A stretch of DNA of 64,000 nt from Aeoliella mucimassa (GCF_007748035.1 NZ_CP036278.1:124001-188000), one strand, 5' to 3'; positions 1 through 9,473 are shown, numbered from the stretch's first letter. The notes: generated from the letters alone by a model not told the origin. Translations and numbers: made by a program.

Positions 1-196
1 GTAGTCGTTGGTAGCACCGCAATTCGTTGAAGAAGTTCTCCTCGCGGTAGAAGGCTTTAATGGCCGATGGAATGGATGTTTTCCACACATGACCGTCTGT
101 TCCATGGCCCGGACTGTCTTGACGTAAAACCTGTCGCCCCTTACGTTTAGCGTAGTCGTAGCCATTCTTAAATAGCCTCTGATTGTCGGGAAGCAT
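1..196 (-). CDS. Partial protein of unknown function, runs off the left edge
   Basis: An open frame begins at an ATG at 196 on the minus strand and is still open at base 2, giving 65 residues. The visible part contains a GHVWKTSIPSAIKAF stretch followed by ELRCYQRL. From memory this resembles the N-terminal part of a planctomycete protein family of unknown function with a kinase-like feel (a basic strand followed by an E..CYQRL helix), but I cannot confirm this. A TGA lies two codons upstream in the same frame, so the start cannot lie further upstream. The start overlaps the end of the small upstream frame (168-374) by 29 bases, which suggests translational coupling or a frameshifted single gene. 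Confidence 0.45.
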   Translation of the reverse strand, partial: MLPDNQRLFKNGYDYAKRKGRQVLRQDSPGHGTDGHVWKTSIPSAIKAFYREENFFNELRCYQRL

Positions 197-374
197 GGCA
201 GCTCAAGCCAAGGGACATTCTGCGAAAGTCGGCATCACCCTGATTCAGGGCGGTCGGCGCATTCCTGTTGCCCAAGTGGGGAATAGTGGTTTGTTGGTGC
301 GTGAGCTCGATGCCCCAGTGCCAGCAGGCGAGGCGGTTCTGCTCGTCAAAATCGATCAGCAACAAAAGCGACAT
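168..374 (-). CDS. Small hypothetical protein upstream of the partial gene
   Basis: This is a 68-residue frame from an ATG at 374. The same frame stays open further upstream, with acidic protein-like sequence (LTLEEFDEAISLG) but no ATG, so the true start may be a non-ATG codon upstream. The product has a hydrophobic start, a CWHWGIEL motif and an H-L-G-N-R-N-A-P segment, and looks like real protein rather than noise. I do not recognise it. It runs directly into the partial gene at the window edge in another frame, so the two may be an operon pair or the halves of one frameshifted gene. Confidence 0.35.
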   Translation of the reverse strand: MSLLLLIDFDEQNRLACWHWGIELTHQQTTIPHLGNRNAPTALNQGDADFRRMSLGLSCHASRQSEAI

Positions 375-531
375 CGCATTCTGTTGCCCGAGGGAATTAC
401 CGAGGCTAATCGCTTCGTCAAATTCTTCTAGCGTCAGCTCCCAAGCAAAGTTGACGATACTCGGTATCGACCATCATAACCGAAGCAGTCGTGGTTCGGG
501 GTATGTAGGGAGTTTCACCGACACGCACCCC

Positions 532-1227
532 TTACCAGGCGACGTCGATCGCTTCGCAGAGAAACTTCATGTAGCCCTTGGCCGCTCGGTAGTGGTCGGT
601 CGCGATGCGAGCCAGGTTCTTGTCGAACAACAGGTCGTAGTCGAGGTTCGCGACGGCGATGTGGTCCTTTCGCTTCAGGTCGTCCACGTACTTGTGGTCG
701 GTGCCGAAGCCCCGCGGGGGACGCTTCAGGCTGTCGCCCGACAGTTCGAACCGCTGGCGGAAGGCTTTGCCATCGCGGGCACGCTTCCAGTCGCTGGGGT
801 ACTCGTCGATCGTCTCGCGAATCGCCCGCAGGGTCGTGTTATCGGGATGCCAGATACCGGCGGCCAGGAAGACCTGGTCGGTGTCGATGTGGAAGTAGTA
901 GCCAGGGCAGTGGACGTCCTTGCCGGTCTCGTGACGGAACTGGATGCCGACGTTGGTCTTGTAGGGCGACTTGTCGTTGGAGAAGCGGGTGTCGCGATGG
1001 ATTCGCATGAGCGAGCCTCCCACCTTCTTGGGCACCGCGGTCAGATGGGGCGAGATCTTCTTGAGCGGCTGCTCCATGGCCTCGATGAATTGCAGGGCGG
1101 GCTGACGCAATTCGGTTTCGTAGCGTTCGCGATTGGCATCGAACCACTGCTTGGTGTTGTGCCGCGACAGCTCTTCGAGAAAGTGCAGCAGGCCAAGCGG
1201 GAAGCCGGTAAACGGGGCGTGAGACAT
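532..1227 (-). CDS. DUF2461 domain-containing protein
   Basis: The product is about 231 residues and matches the DUF2461 (TIGR02453) family by pattern: an N-terminal GFPLGLLHFLEELSRHN helix, a WFDANRERYE motif, then R-I-H-R-D-T-R-F-S-N-D-K-S-P-Y-K-T, and a GYYFHID segment near the middle. The function of the family is not known. The frame extends upstream to 1314, but the ATG at 1227 begins the part that aligns with the family and the extra 29 residues are low-complexity, so I prefer 1227. The gene stands alone, divergent from the DUF1549 gene at 1857 across a 629-base gap. Confidence 0.85.
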   Translation of the reverse strand: MSHAPFTGFPLGLLHFLEELSRHNTKQWFDANRERYETELRQPALQFIEAMEQPLKKISPHLTAVPKKVGGSLMRIHRDTRFSNDKSPYKTNVGIQFRHETGKDVHCPGYYFHIDTDQVFLAAGIWHPDNTTLRAIRETIDEYPSDWKRARDGKAFRQRFELSGDSLKRPPRGFGTDHKYVDDLKRKDHIAVANLDYDLLFDKNLARIATDHYRAAKGYMKFLCEAIDVAW

Positions 1228-1856
1228 GGAGTCGCTCAGTTGTGGTGGGTTGTGGTAACCCGAGAATAGAAATATTGTTCCGACTGGTGGTTGTAACTGA
1301 GTTTCGAGCATCAAGCAATTGGCACACTTGTTGCATATTAGTAAATCATCTTCGACACCCCATCAGTCGAGCGACCAGGCGGTCGCGGGGCTGGAACAGA
1401 GAAGAGCTGGGGTCGGATTCGAAGAGGCAAACGCAGCGAATTGTTGGAAAACTTCGGTATCTCTAGCACTTAGCGAACTCGCTCCCTCCCCCACTAGAGC
1501 GTTCGCGACCATCGAAGTGACCAACATTTTTGGGCGGGTCGAAGCGACCGGAACACTCCGCTTCGGCCCGCCTGTTGCGTTTTGAGTGTATCGAAATTGC
1601 ACACCTGTTTAATTGTGATACATTCAGCGACACGATTTCCCGCACCACGCAATAGACTCGTCCCCTGGTAGCGAACTGTTTTTCTGGGTTTGTCCCACCG
1701 GTTTTCTGCAGGCGTCCCGCTGTGGGGCGCGATGGTTCCCCTCGCTTTTTTGACAAATCATTTGTCACCAAACTTTGGCAGCTTCCTGCTAGTTACGATA
1801 GAGTATCTACAGGTCCTTAATACTCGCGTCGCTTCGGCAACTCTTCAGGTCCTCGC
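1228..1856. other. Intergenic region with a 14-bp-stem hairpin
   Basis: No convincing gene lies in this 629-base gap between divergent genes; the short frames in it have no protein character. It contains a strong hairpin with arms at 1533-1546 and 1559-1572 (14 pairs including one G-T, 12-base loop). No clear T-run follows on either strand, so it is not a textbook terminator. The AT-richer stretch near 1745-1840, just before the DUF1549 gene, is the likeliest place for that gene's promoter, but I could not assign -35/-10 boxes with confidence. Confidence 0.5.
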
Positions 1857-3572
1857 ATGCATAGCTATTCCACTTCGCTTGTCGCTCGCCGCTCGTGCTA
1901 CGGGTTCCTCGTTGCGGTGCTGCTGGCTTCGCCAACGTTGGCTGCCGCGCCGTCGAGTGACTTTGGCGTATCGCAGGTGGCCGAGATCAATCGAGCGATC
2001 GCCGAAGGCTGGCAGGCCGCGGGGCTCAAGCCTTCGCCGGCCGCGACGGAAGCCGAGTGGTGTCGTCGGGTGTATCTCGATCTGATTGGTCGCATTCCGA
2101 CCGTCGACGAGTTGCGCGGCTACCTGAGTGATCGCAGCGAGAACAAACAGCAGTTGCTGGTCGATCGGTTGCTCGGCAGCGAGTACCGCGAAGAGTTCGC
2201 CCGTAACTGGACCACGCTCTGGACCAACACGCTGATCGGCCGCACCGGCGGTGTCGATCGCGGTTCGCTGGCCAATCGCAGCGGCATGCAGCAGTACCTA
2301 CGGCGGTCGTTTCAGAAGAACAAGTCGTACGATCAGATGGTCAGCGAACTGGTCACCGCGACCGGTAGCTGCCTGCCAGGCGACAGCGACTACAACGGGG
2401 CGGCCAACTTCCTGGCCGACAAGCTCGGCGAGAATGGTATTCAAGCCACGTCGAAAACGGCTGAGATCTTCCTCGGCATGGCGGTCGGCTGCACGCAGTG
2501 TCACAACCACCCATTCAACGAGTACAAGCAAAACCAGTTCTGGGAACTCAACGCGTTCTTCCGTCAAACCCGCGTGCGACGCATGCAGATGGAAGGCGAA
2601 GACAACAATCGCCGCTACGGTCAGGTGGTCGATACCGACTTCGCTGGCGAAGGGGGCGACCCCAGCAAGGCCGAGCTGTACTACGAACTGCGAAACGGCA
2701 AGCTCAAGGTCGCTTACCCGGTGTTTGTCGATGGCTCGTCGCTGGCCGACAAGTACTCCGACAAAGGCGAAGACTTTGGCGACAGCGGTTACCTGGAAGT
2801 CGTGAATCGTCGGCAGGAGCTGGCCGGGCTGATACTGAACTCCGACGAGTTTCCCCGAGCGGCCGTGAATCGCATGTGGAGCCACTTCCTCGGTTACGGG
2901 TTCACCAAGCCGATCTACGACATGGGCCCGCACAATCCGCCGACCCATCCCGAGCTGCTCGATTACCTGGCCAAGGAGTTCCGCGAGTCGAGCTTTGACC
3001 TCAAGCAGCTGATGCGGTGGATCGTGCTTTCGGAGCCGTATCAATTGTCGAGCCGCATGACTCGCGACAACCAGAGCGACGACCCGAACCTCGGCGCGCG
3101 GCCCAAGTTCAGCCACTTCTATCTGCGACAAATGCAGGCCGAGCAGCTGTACGAGTCGCTGCTCACGGCGACGTCGGCCGCCGATTCGATTGCCTACGAC
3201 CAGCGCGAAGAGATGAAACAACGCTGGCTGCGTCAGTTCAATACCGCGTTCGGTACCGACGATAATGCCGAGGCGACCACGTTCAACGGTTCGATTCCTC
3301 AGGCGCTGATGATGATGAACGGCGACCTGGTGAAGAAAGCCACCGAGTGCGAGCCCGGCAGCTTCCTGCATAAGATCGCCACGAGCGACGATTTGAACAA
3401 CGCCCAACGCGTCGACCACTTGTTCCTGGCGGCCCTGGCCCGCGAGCCCGCCCGCGAAGAACTGGTGATCTGCAACAAGCTGCTGGTGGCCCGCGAAGGG
3501 CAGGCCCCCGAAGCGCTGCGCGACGTGTGGTGGGCGCTACTGAACAGCAACGAGTTTATTTTGATTCACTAG
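1857..3572 (+). CDS. DUF1549/DUF1553 domain secreted protein
   Basis: The product is 571 residues with a signal peptide ending near LAAAPS (about residue 30). The DUF1549 part follows (EWCRRVYLDLIGRIPTVDE, residues ~66-85) and carries a CTQCHNHPF motif near residue 212, a c-type heme-binding pattern seen in this family. The C-terminal DUF1553 part includes FPRAAVNRMWSHFLGYG and the PTHPELLDYLA motif. The family is greatly expanded in planctomycetes; its role is unproven, though a role in degrading complex carbohydrates or in surface redox chemistry has been suggested. It is followed 215 bases later by a DUF1501 gene, the usual partner, on the same strand. Confidence 0.92.
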   Translation: MHSYSTSLVARRSCYGFLVAVLLASPTLAAAPSSDFGVSQVAEINRAIAEGWQAAGLKPSPAATEAEWCRRVYLDLIGRIPTVDELRGYLSDRSENKQQLLVDRLLGSEYREEFARNWTTLWTNTLIGRTGGVDRGSLANRSGMQQYLRRSFQKNKSYDQMVSELVTATGSCLPGDSDYNGAANFLADKLGENGIQATSKTAEIFLGMAVGCTQCHNHPFNEYKQNQFWELNAFFRQTRVRRMQMEGEDNNRRYGQVVDTDFAGEGGDPSKAELYYELRNGKLKVAYPVFVDGSSLADKYSDKGEDFGDSGYLEVVNRRQELAGLILNSDEFPRAAVNRMWSHFLGYGFTKPIYDMGPHNPPTHPELLDYLAKEFRESSFDLKQLMRWIVLSEPYQLSSRMTRDNQSDDPNLGARPKFSHFYLRQMQAEQLYESLLTATSAADSIAYDQREEMKQRWLRQFNTAFGTDDNAEATTFNGSIPQALMMMNGDLVKKATECEPGSFLHKIATSDDLNNAQRVDHLFLAALAREPAREELVICNKLLVAREGQAPEALRDVWWALLNSNEFILIH

Positions 3573-3621
3573 CCTGGCTTTACCCGGCAACGAAGGAGCA
3601 AGGCAACTTTCTCCTCTCGTC

Positions 3622-3644
3622 CCTCTCCCACGTGCGGGGAGAGG
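3622..3644. terminator. GC-rich hairpin between DUF1549 and DUF1501 genes
   Basis: CCTCTCCC at 3622-3629 pairs with GGGAGAGG at 3637-3644. A wider imperfect pairing of CTCCTCTC with GGAGAGGG brackets it. There is no U-run after the stem, so it may be an attenuating or RNA-stabilising element between the two genes, or a REP-like palindrome, rather than a full terminator. Confidence 0.45.
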
Positions 3645-3787
3645 TTAGGAGAGGGGGCCAACAACCGTCGCGAAAGTTGTGTTGCTCCGCAGTGGCCATC
3701 GAGATCGAGATTCCTAACCCTTTTCCTAGAAGCGGCTGTTGCTGACTACCCGTCAGCAACGACTCCGACGACTCTGGAGCCTTGTTT

Positions 3788-5056
3788 ATGATTCCTTTCC
3801 ACACGCCGACCGGAATGACTCGCCGTCACTTCATGACTCACCTGGCAGGGGCCAGCGCGCTGGCATTGCCGGCGTTGTCGCTCACCCGTTCGGTGTACGC
3901 GGCGGCCGACACCATGCGGCGGAATCATAAGAGCGCGATCCTGCTCTGGATGGGGGGTGGACCGCCGACGATCGACATCTGGGACCTGAAGCCGGGCGCG
4001 CCGACGGGTGGTCCCTCGCGGCCGATCGCCACCAAAGGCAATGCGCTGATCAACGATCGCATGCCGCTGTTGGCCGAGCACATGGACAAGCTGTCGGTCA
4101 TCCGCTCGATGAGCACCCGCGAAGCGGACCACGAGCGAGGACGCTACTACATGCACACCGGCTACGTGCCGAATCCCAACGTGCAGCACCCGAGCTACGG
4201 TTCGGTCGTGGCCCACGAGATGGAGAGCCAATTGTCGGACATGGAAATCCCGCTGTTCGTCTCCGTCGGCGGCGGCAGCGAAGGCCCAGGCTTCCTCGGC
4301 ATGGCCTACGCGCCGTTCCAGGTCGACTCGAATGGCCGCGTCCGCAATCTGAACATGGGCATCGAAGAGCAGCGTCTGGCCCAGCGGTTTGCGTTGCTCG
4401 AAACCATCGAAGGACGCTTTATCAATCAGCGTCGCGGGATGGCGGCGATCGACCACGCGAAGGTGCTTGGCAAAACCAACTCGTTGCTTACCAGCGAGCA
4501 GATGAAAGCGTTCGACGTCGGTAAAGAGTCGGACGAAACCAAAGAGTTGTATGGCGATAGCGGGTTTGGCCGCGGGTGCATGCTCGCCCGGCGGTTGGTG
4601 GAGCATGGGGTGCCGTTTGTCGAGGTGAACCTCGGCGGCTGGGACCTGCACCAAAACTGCTTTACCACGCTCGACAACAAGCTGCCTGAAATGGATAAAG
4701 GCATGAGCGGCTTGATGCAGGACCTGTCGCAACGCGGGCTGCTGGAAGACACCGTGGTGATCTGGATGGGCGAGTTCGGCCGCACGCCGCGCATCAATGC
4801 CACGGCCGGTCGCGATCACTACGCCAGGGCGTGGAGCGCCGTTGTCGGGGGCGGCCCCATCAACGGCGGGCTAACGGTCGGCGAAACCAGCGCCGACGGC
4901 AGCCGAGTCGAAAGCCAACCCTTCAGCAGCGAAGACCTGATGGCAACCGTGTGCCACGCCCTCGGCATCTCGCTGCAAACGACGTTCACCTCGAACAACG
5001 GCCGCCCGATGAAAATCGCCAACGGCGGCTCGGTGATTACGGAGTTGTTTGGTTAA
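3788..5056 (+). CDS. DUF1501 domain-containing Tat-exported protein
   Basis: The product is about 422 residues. The N-terminus has a twin-arginine-type signal (TRRHFMTHLAGASALALPAL) ending near VYAAAD, so it is probably exported folded. The body matches DUF1501: LLWMGGGPPTIDIWDLKPG after the signal, VIRSMSTREADHERGRYYMHTGY, then GEFGRTPRIN and GRDHYARAW. The family is related to the sulfatase/phosphatase superfamily and is regularly encoded next to DUF1549/DUF1553 proteins. I take the ATG at 3788 as the start because a GGAG lies about 8 bases upstream (3776-3779); a TTG at 3782 is also in frame. Confidence 0.92.
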   Translation: MIPFHTPTGMTRRHFMTHLAGASALALPALSLTRSVYAAADTMRRNHKSAILLWMGGGPPTIDIWDLKPGAPTGGPSRPIATKGNALINDRMPLLAEHMDKLSVIRSMSTREADHERGRYYMHTGYVPNPNVQHPSYGSVVAHEMESQLSDMEIPLFVSVGGGSEGPGFLGMAYAPFQVDSNGRVRNLNMGIEEQRLAQRFALLETIEGRFINQRRGMAAIDHAKVLGKTNSLLTSEQMKAFDVGKESDETKELYGDSGFGRGCMLARRLVEHGVPFVEVNLGGWDLHQNCFTTLDNKLPEMDKGMSGLMQDLSQRGLLEDTVVIWMGEFGRTPRINATAGRDHYARAWSAVVGGGPINGGLTVGETSADGSRVESQPFSSEDLMATVCHALGISLQTTFTSNNGRPMKIANGGSVITELFG

Positions 5057-5073
5057 TCGCGCATCGAATCCCC

Positions 5074-5125
5074 CAATCGTTTAGCCCCGAGCCGCAGGCG
5101 ACGGCTAGCGAGATGGAAGCACGCA
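5074..5125 (+). repeat. REP-like repeat upstream of the transposase remnant
   Basis: This 52-base stretch matches 5907-5958 on the other side of the transposase remnant at most positions, starting with CAATCGTTT and ending with AGCACGCA. An inverted relative of its core lies at 5961-5989. Such repeats commonly flank REP-associated tyrosine transposases (RAYTs) and serve as their recognition sites. Confidence 0.75.
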
Positions 5126-5282
5126 CCACCACTGTTTTTGGTTGTGGCTGAACCGCTGGTTGCGTATTCTGAAAGACCGTGTCACTGGTTGCGGTCGTTG
5201 GTCTGATCGACCGCCGAACCATCCTCGGCTTTATGGTGAGCGATGTGGCGTATGTGTTTCGATGCTTGGGGGAGCAGGGGCG

Positions 5283-5902
5283 ATGATTCATGGCTACCAT
5301 GTGGTCCTTGCCACTTACGGATTCTGGCTCCCCAACGATCCACGCGGGTCCTGGTCGAACATGGTGTGGAACTGGGAGCTCATTCGCTTTGGGAAGCCTT
5401 CAAGAGGTCAGCCTGCGAGAGCGAGCCAAGAGCTATCGCAAGATCAACGTGAGCAGCGGGCCGCATGGCTCTGAAGTACGAGCCAGTCAATCTGGATGGC
5501 CGCCAAGCCTAAGCTGTGGGTGCTGGGTTTGCCAAGCAGGCCGAGCGAAGCAAGTACTCGATCTGGGCTTGCGCCATTCTCCCCGAGCATACGCATCTTG
5601 TGTTAGCACGCCATCGATACCAAGTGGAACAGATGGTCAACCTGCTGAAAGGGGCAGCGAGCCGCGAGTTGTGTAACCGAGGACTGCATCCTTATCAAAA
5701 CTATGTACAGTCAGGTGGTAGACCGCCTCGCATGTGGGGAGAACATGCGTGGAAGACTTACCTGGATTCTGAAGAGTCGGTTGAGAACGCCATTCGATAC
5801 GTGGAAGAGAACCCCTTGAAAGAAGGCAAGCCACTGCAAGGGTGGTCGTTTGTTACTCCATTCGCTGGAATCGACAAAGGTGGCTGGCAAACCTACCATT
5901 AA
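5283..5902 (+). pseudogene. Broken REP-associated tyrosine transposase (IS200-like)
   Basis: The first half (5283 onward) reads MIHGYHVVLATYGFWLPNDP, typical of the N-terminus of IS200-like Y1 transposases of the RAYT type. This frame ends in a stop at 5472-5474. Homologous sequence resumes in a different frame at 5465 (MALKYEPVNLDG), then meets an in-frame TAA at 5510-5512. It continues to 5902 through CAILPEHTHLVLARH (the HxH-type metal motif) and VEQMVNLLKGAA, ending with YVEENPLKEGK and WSFVTPF. The gene therefore carries one frameshift, equivalent to one lost base near 5460, and one nonsense codon. It is flanked by REP-like repeats. Confidence 0.85.
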
Positions 5903-5906
5903 GCTC

Positions 5907-5989
5907 CAATCGTTTGGGCCGGAGCCGATGGCGACGGCCCACGAGAGAGTAGCACGCAGAGCCATCGCCTTCGGCTTCGGGCTAAACGA
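5907..5989. repeat. REPIN-like inverted pair of REP repeats
   Basis: The left half (5907-5958) is a direct copy of the repeat at 5074-5125. The right half (5961-5989) is an inverted copy of its core and ends in GGCTAAACGA, the complement of TCGTTTAGCC. Two REPs in inverted order with a short spacer are the definition of a REPIN. It lies directly after the transposase remnant and before the DUF1697 gene. Confidence 0.75.
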
Positions 5990-6031
5990 AGATGCGTGTT
6001 GTAAGTCATCCAAAGGGTAAATATCGTTTTC

Positions 6032-6583
6032 ATGGCTACTACCAAATACCTCGCCCTGCTCCGCGGTATCAACGTTGGTGGGAAGAACGTGATCGCTAAG
6101 GACGACCTGCGGCGGTGCTTCGAGGACCTCGGGTGCGAGACCGTCAGCACGTACATCCAGAGTGGGAACATCCTGTTTCGCTCGTCGACCAGCAGTGTTC
6201 GCCAGTTGACCGACGACGTGCAGGCCGCGCTCAGCGAGCGGTTTGCCTACGACGCCCAAGCGGTGGTGCTGCCCTATCGCAAGTACCAAGCGGCCGTTGC
6301 CGCCGCGCCCGACGGGTGGGGCGATGATCCCGCGCAAAAGCACAACGCGCTGTTCACCATGCGAGGGACGACTCCCCAGAAGGTGGTCGCCGCGCTGGCC
6401 GACCCGAAGCCCGGCATCGAAACCATCACCCTCGCACCCGGCGTGATCTTCTGGTCGGTCGTGAAGGCCGCGCAAACTAAAGCCACCTACGCCCGCATCA
6501 CCGGCACCAAGCCGTACCAGCAGGTGACCATCCGCAACAGCAACACGACGCGCAAACTATTGGAGTTGCTCGACGCGATGTAG
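6032..6583 (+). CDS. DUF1697 domain-containing protein
   Basis: The product is 183 residues, a normal length for the family. It opens with YLALLRGINVGGKNVIAKDDLRR (diagnostic RGINVGG), followed by TYIQSGNILF and, near the C-terminus, NSNTTRKLLEL. No enzymatic role is known for DUF1697. It appears cytoplasmic, with no signal peptide or membrane segment. It is a single gene that converges on thrS with only 14 bases between the stop codons and no room for a separate terminator. Confidence 0.92.
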   Translation: MATTKYLALLRGINVGGKNVIAKDDLRRCFEDLGCETVSTYIQSGNILFRSSTSSVRQLTDDVQAALSERFAYDAQAVVLPYRKYQAAVAAAPDGWGDDPAQKHNALFTMRGTTPQKVVAALADPKPGIETITLAPGVIFWSVVKAAQTKATYARITGTKPYQQVTIRNSNTTRKLLELLDAM

Positions 6584-6597
6584 TTACGGATTGCCCG

Positions 6598-8781
6598 CTA
6601 GTACTCGTTCCCCACGCCCTTATCGCTGATCTCGGCGCCGACGGTTTGTTCGGCCACTTGGCGGACCTGGCGGCTGGTGATTTCTTCTTGCAGCTTGGCC
6701 AGGGCGTCTTCGACGGTCATCGCGCCGAGGTCGCCGTCGATGCGGTCGCGCACGGTCACGGTGCCGTTGTCGCGGTCTTTTTCGCCGACCACGAACATGT
6801 AAGGCACCAACTCCAGCTGGGCTTCGCGGATCTTCGCGCCGAGCTTCGCCCCACGGTAGTCGCCAGAGGCCCGCAGCCCCGCGGCGGTCAGCTGCTTTTC
6901 GACCTGGCGGCCGTACTCTTCGCTCTTGTCGCTCACGGTCAGCACGCGGACCTGCTCGGGGGCGAGCCACAGCGGAAACGCCCCGGCGAAGTGTTCGATC
7001 AACACGCCAATGAACCGCTCCATGCTGCCGAGCGGCGCGCGGTGAATCATCACCGGGCGGTGCTGGGTGTTGTCGGCTCCGGTGTATTCCAGGGCGAACC
7101 GTTGCTCGCTCGGCAGGTTGTAGTCGAGCTGCACGGTGCCGAGCTGCCATTCGCGGCCGATGCAGTCGGTCACCACGAAGTCGATCTTCGGCCCGTAGAA
7201 CGCCGCCTCGCCGGCTTCCGGCACGCAGCCAGGCAGGTTCATTTCGCGGGCGACCTGCTCGATGGCCTTCTCGGCGCGGTCCCACTGCTCGGGGCTGCCG
7301 ACGTACTTGGTGCTATCGGGATCGCGGAAGCCGAGCCGCGCGCGGTAGTTCTCCATGCCGAGCGACTTGAGCACCTTCAGGGTGAACTCGATGCAGCCGC
7401 GTACTTCGTCGGCCACCTGATCTTCGGTGCAGAAGATGTGGGCATCGTCCTGGGTAAAGCCCCGCACGCGGGTCATGCCCGACAGCTCGCCCGACTGTTC
7501 GTAGCGATACACGGTGCCAAACTCGGCCAGGCGGACCGGCAGGTCGCGGTAGCTCCGTGGCTTCGACTTGTAGATCATGATGTGGTGCGGGCAGTTCATC
7601 GGCTTCAGCAAGTACCGCTCGTGCTGATGCGCCCAGGTGTTGAGCGCGGCGAGTCGCTCCTCGGCCGGGGAGTCGGCATCGATCTCGGCGTCGAAGCCCA
7701 TCAGCCGCGCGGCGTCGAGCAGCTTGGCCTCTCCTTCACGATCGAGGTTGCCCTCTTTCAATTGATCCATCCAGTACTCGACGAGCCCACCCGCGTCGTG
7801 TTCGCAGAGCGGCGCGAACTGCGACTCTTTGTAATACGGAAAGTGGCCGCTGGTTTCGTACAGCTCTACCCGACCGACATGCGGGGTGTAAACGGCTTCG
7901 TATCCGCGGTTCCGTAGCTCGGTGCGCAGGAACTCTTCGAGCAGCCCGCGGACGGTCGCCCCCTTCGGCAGCCAGAGGATCAAGCCCGAGCCAACGGTGG
8001 AATCGATGTGGAACAGCTCATGCTGCTTGCCGAGCACGCGATGGTCGCGCTTGCGGGCTTCTTCCAGCCGATGCAGGTGATCCTGTAGTTCTTGCTTGTC
8101 GAAGAACACGGTGCCGTACAGACGCTGCAGTTGTTCGCGATTCGCGTCGCCTTTCCAGTAGGCGCCGGCGATCGAGAGCAGCTTGAAGGCTTTGCCGATG
8201 TGGCCAGTGCTGGGGATGTGCACCCCGCGGCAGAGGTCAATGAACTCACCCTGGCGGTAGAACGACACGTGCGACTCTTCGCCGAGACCGGTTTTAATGT
8301 GCTCGACCTTGAACTTCTGATCGAGCTCGCTGCAGAGCTGCAGGGCTTCGTCGCGAGGCTGTTCGAGCCGCTCGAACTTCTGGTTCTCTTTGACGATCTT
8401 CTTCATCTCGGCTTCGATCTTGGGGAAGTCCTCTTCCTTGATCGGCTGCGGGGCAGAGATGTCGTAGTAGAAGCCAGTCGCGGTGGTCGGGCCGAAGGCG
8501 AGCTGCACGCCGTCGAATAGCCGCATCACGGCCTGGGCCATCACGTGGGCGGTGGAATGCCGCAGGATGCCGAGGGCTTCGGGATCGCGCTTGGTGAGAA
8601 TCCGCAGGTTCACCTCCCCCGATTCGGGGAGCTGGTAGCGGAGGTCGGCTGGTCGGCCGTCGACTTCTGCGGCGATCGCGCTCTTGGCTAGGCCGGTACC
8701 GATGTCGGCCGCGACATCGTAACAAGTGACCGGAGAATCGAACTTCTTCTGGGACCCATCGGGTAACACTACGGTAAGCAT
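6598..8781 (-). CDS. thrS: Threonine--tRNA ligase
   Basis: The product is 727 residues, longer than the usual ~640. It charges tRNA-Thr with threonine using ATP in the cytoplasm. Domains in order: TGS (1-62); editing domain with HxxxH (His75, His79) and the [11 protein letters not shown] zinc/editing motif; class II catalytic core with [11 protein letters not shown] and [13 protein letters not shown] (motif 3); then the anticodon-binding domain. A block of roughly 65 acidic, helical residues is inserted just before the MNCPHH motif compared with the E. coli enzyme and accounts for most of the extra length. The ATG at 8781 begins directly with the TGS domain. No T-box-like leader was recognised upstream. 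Confidence 0.96.
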   Translation of the reverse strand: MLTVVLPDGSQKKFDSPVTCYDVAADIGTGLAKSAIAAEVDGRPADLRYQLPESGEVNLRILTKRDPEALGILRHSTAHVMAQAVMRLFDGVQLAFGPTTATGFYYDISAPQPIKEEDFPKIEAEMKKIVKENQKFERLEQPRDEALQLCSELDQKFKVEHIKTGLGEESHVSFYRQGEFIDLCRGVHIPSTGHIGKAFKLLSIAGAYWKGDANREQLQRLYGTVFFDKQELQDHLHRLEEARKRDHRVLGKQHELFHIDSTVGSGLILWLPKGATVRGLLEEFLRTELRNRGYEAVYTPHVGRVELYETSGHFPYYKESQFAPLCEHDAGGLVEYWMDQLKEGNLDREGEAKLLDAARLMGFDAEIDADSPAEERLAALNTWAHQHERYLLKPMNCPHHIMIYKSKPRSYRDLPVRLAEFGTVYRYEQSGELSGMTRVRGFTQDDAHIFCTEDQVADEVRGCIEFTLKVLKSLGMENYRARLGFRDPDSTKYVGSPEQWDRAEKAIEQVAREMNLPGCVPEAGEAAFYGPKIDFVVTDCIGREWQLGTVQLDYNLPSEQRFALEYTGADNTQHRPVMIHRAPLGSMERFIGVLIEHFAGAFPLWLAPEQVRVLTVSDKSEEYGRQVEKQLTAAGLRASGDYRGAKLGAKIREAQLELVPYMFVVGEKDRDNGTVTVRDRIDGDLGAMTVEDALAKLQEEITSRQVRQVAEQTVGAEISDKGVGNEY

Positions 8782-9100
8782 CGTGCGTGTACAGCCAGTT
8801 TTCGGGGTGAGACGAGTTTATTGGTGGCGGTGAACCGGGCCGGAAATTGATCAGTATAAAGGGGCAGCCGGATAGTGACTATCCAAGCTAGATGGTCGAC
8901 AGCGACCGCTAGCACCTGCGGCTCAAGGCAATAATGGCGAATTTTGGATGAAATTCCTTGCAGGAACGACTCAGATGCTTTTCAATGGAATTAGCAAGGC
9001 GGTAACTGACGGTTTGGCAGGATTGCGACAAACTGGACAACCATTGGTGTGCGTCCGCCCTGCACTATCATTGACGACTGCAACGGTGAAGGATTGGTTC
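8782..9100. other. Intergenic region with a short hairpin and a REP-like fragment
   Basis: This 319-base gap lies between the divergent thrS and small PEP-CTERM genes. A small hairpin has arms at 8894-8898 and 8903-8907. The following bases up to about 8926 (GCTAGCACCTGCGGCTC) recall, on the other strand, the AGCCGCAGG core of the REP-like repeat at 5074, but similarity is short. A frame from 8948 reads into the downstream gene but its first 51 residues look random. No other gene is supported. Confidence 0.4.
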
Positions 9101-9415
9101 ATGGGTCGGCATCTTCTCTTCTGCGGCTTTGCCATTATCGCTCTTTCCTGCTCGGTAGCTTCAGCTGCCGTGGTGGATGATCGTGATTTAGATGATCTCA
9201 CCGACACGAGTGCTGTTGCCTTGGGCCAGCCTGAGGACGATCTGGTTGACTCGTACCTGTTGTCAGACGCTTCCACCAAGCGAGTGACCGAACCCCTAAG
9301 TGTGCAAGACACGACCGTCGACACCATGACCATCGCCGAACCCGGCACCCTGGGGCTAGTGGCCCTGGCTGGGCTCATGGGTGGAGCAGTCGCGATGCGA
9401 CGCCGTCTGGGCTAG
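9101..9415 (+). CDS. Small PEP-CTERM sorting-domain protein
   Basis: The product is 104 residues: a signal peptide (LLFCGFAIIALSCSVASA), a short acidic middle rich in Asp, and a C-terminal tail with AEPGTLGLVALAGLMGG followed by RRR. This is the PEP-CTERM layout of Pro-containing motif, hydrophobic helix and basic tail, although the motif here is E-P rather than P-E-P. It is a likely substrate of the exosortase encoded at 13458. With a mature acidic part of only ~55 residues it may be a minimal surface peptide. The frame extends upstream to 8948, but the signal peptide starts at 9101. Confidence 0.7.
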   Translation: MGRHLLFCGFAIIALSCSVASAAVVDDRDLDDLTDTSAVALGQPEDDLVDSYLLSDASTKRVTEPLSVQDTTVDTMTIAEPGTLGLVALAGLMGGAVAMRRRLG

Positions 9416-9473
9416 TTCCCCAGTGGGGGTATTAGCTGCGACCGGTTCTCAATAATTAGCACCTATCTGCTAG

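Noticed and set aside
268-1269. 333-residue open frame on the plus strand
   Set aside because: Antisense to the DUF2461 gene, which has clear family motifs.
1533-1572. Terminator call for the 14-bp hairpin
   Set aside because: No T-run follows on either strand; reported as a hairpin only.
5142-5474. Single 110-residue gene at 5142
   Set aside because: Only its C-terminal half (from 5283) resembles a transposase; it is the first part of the broken RAYT gene.
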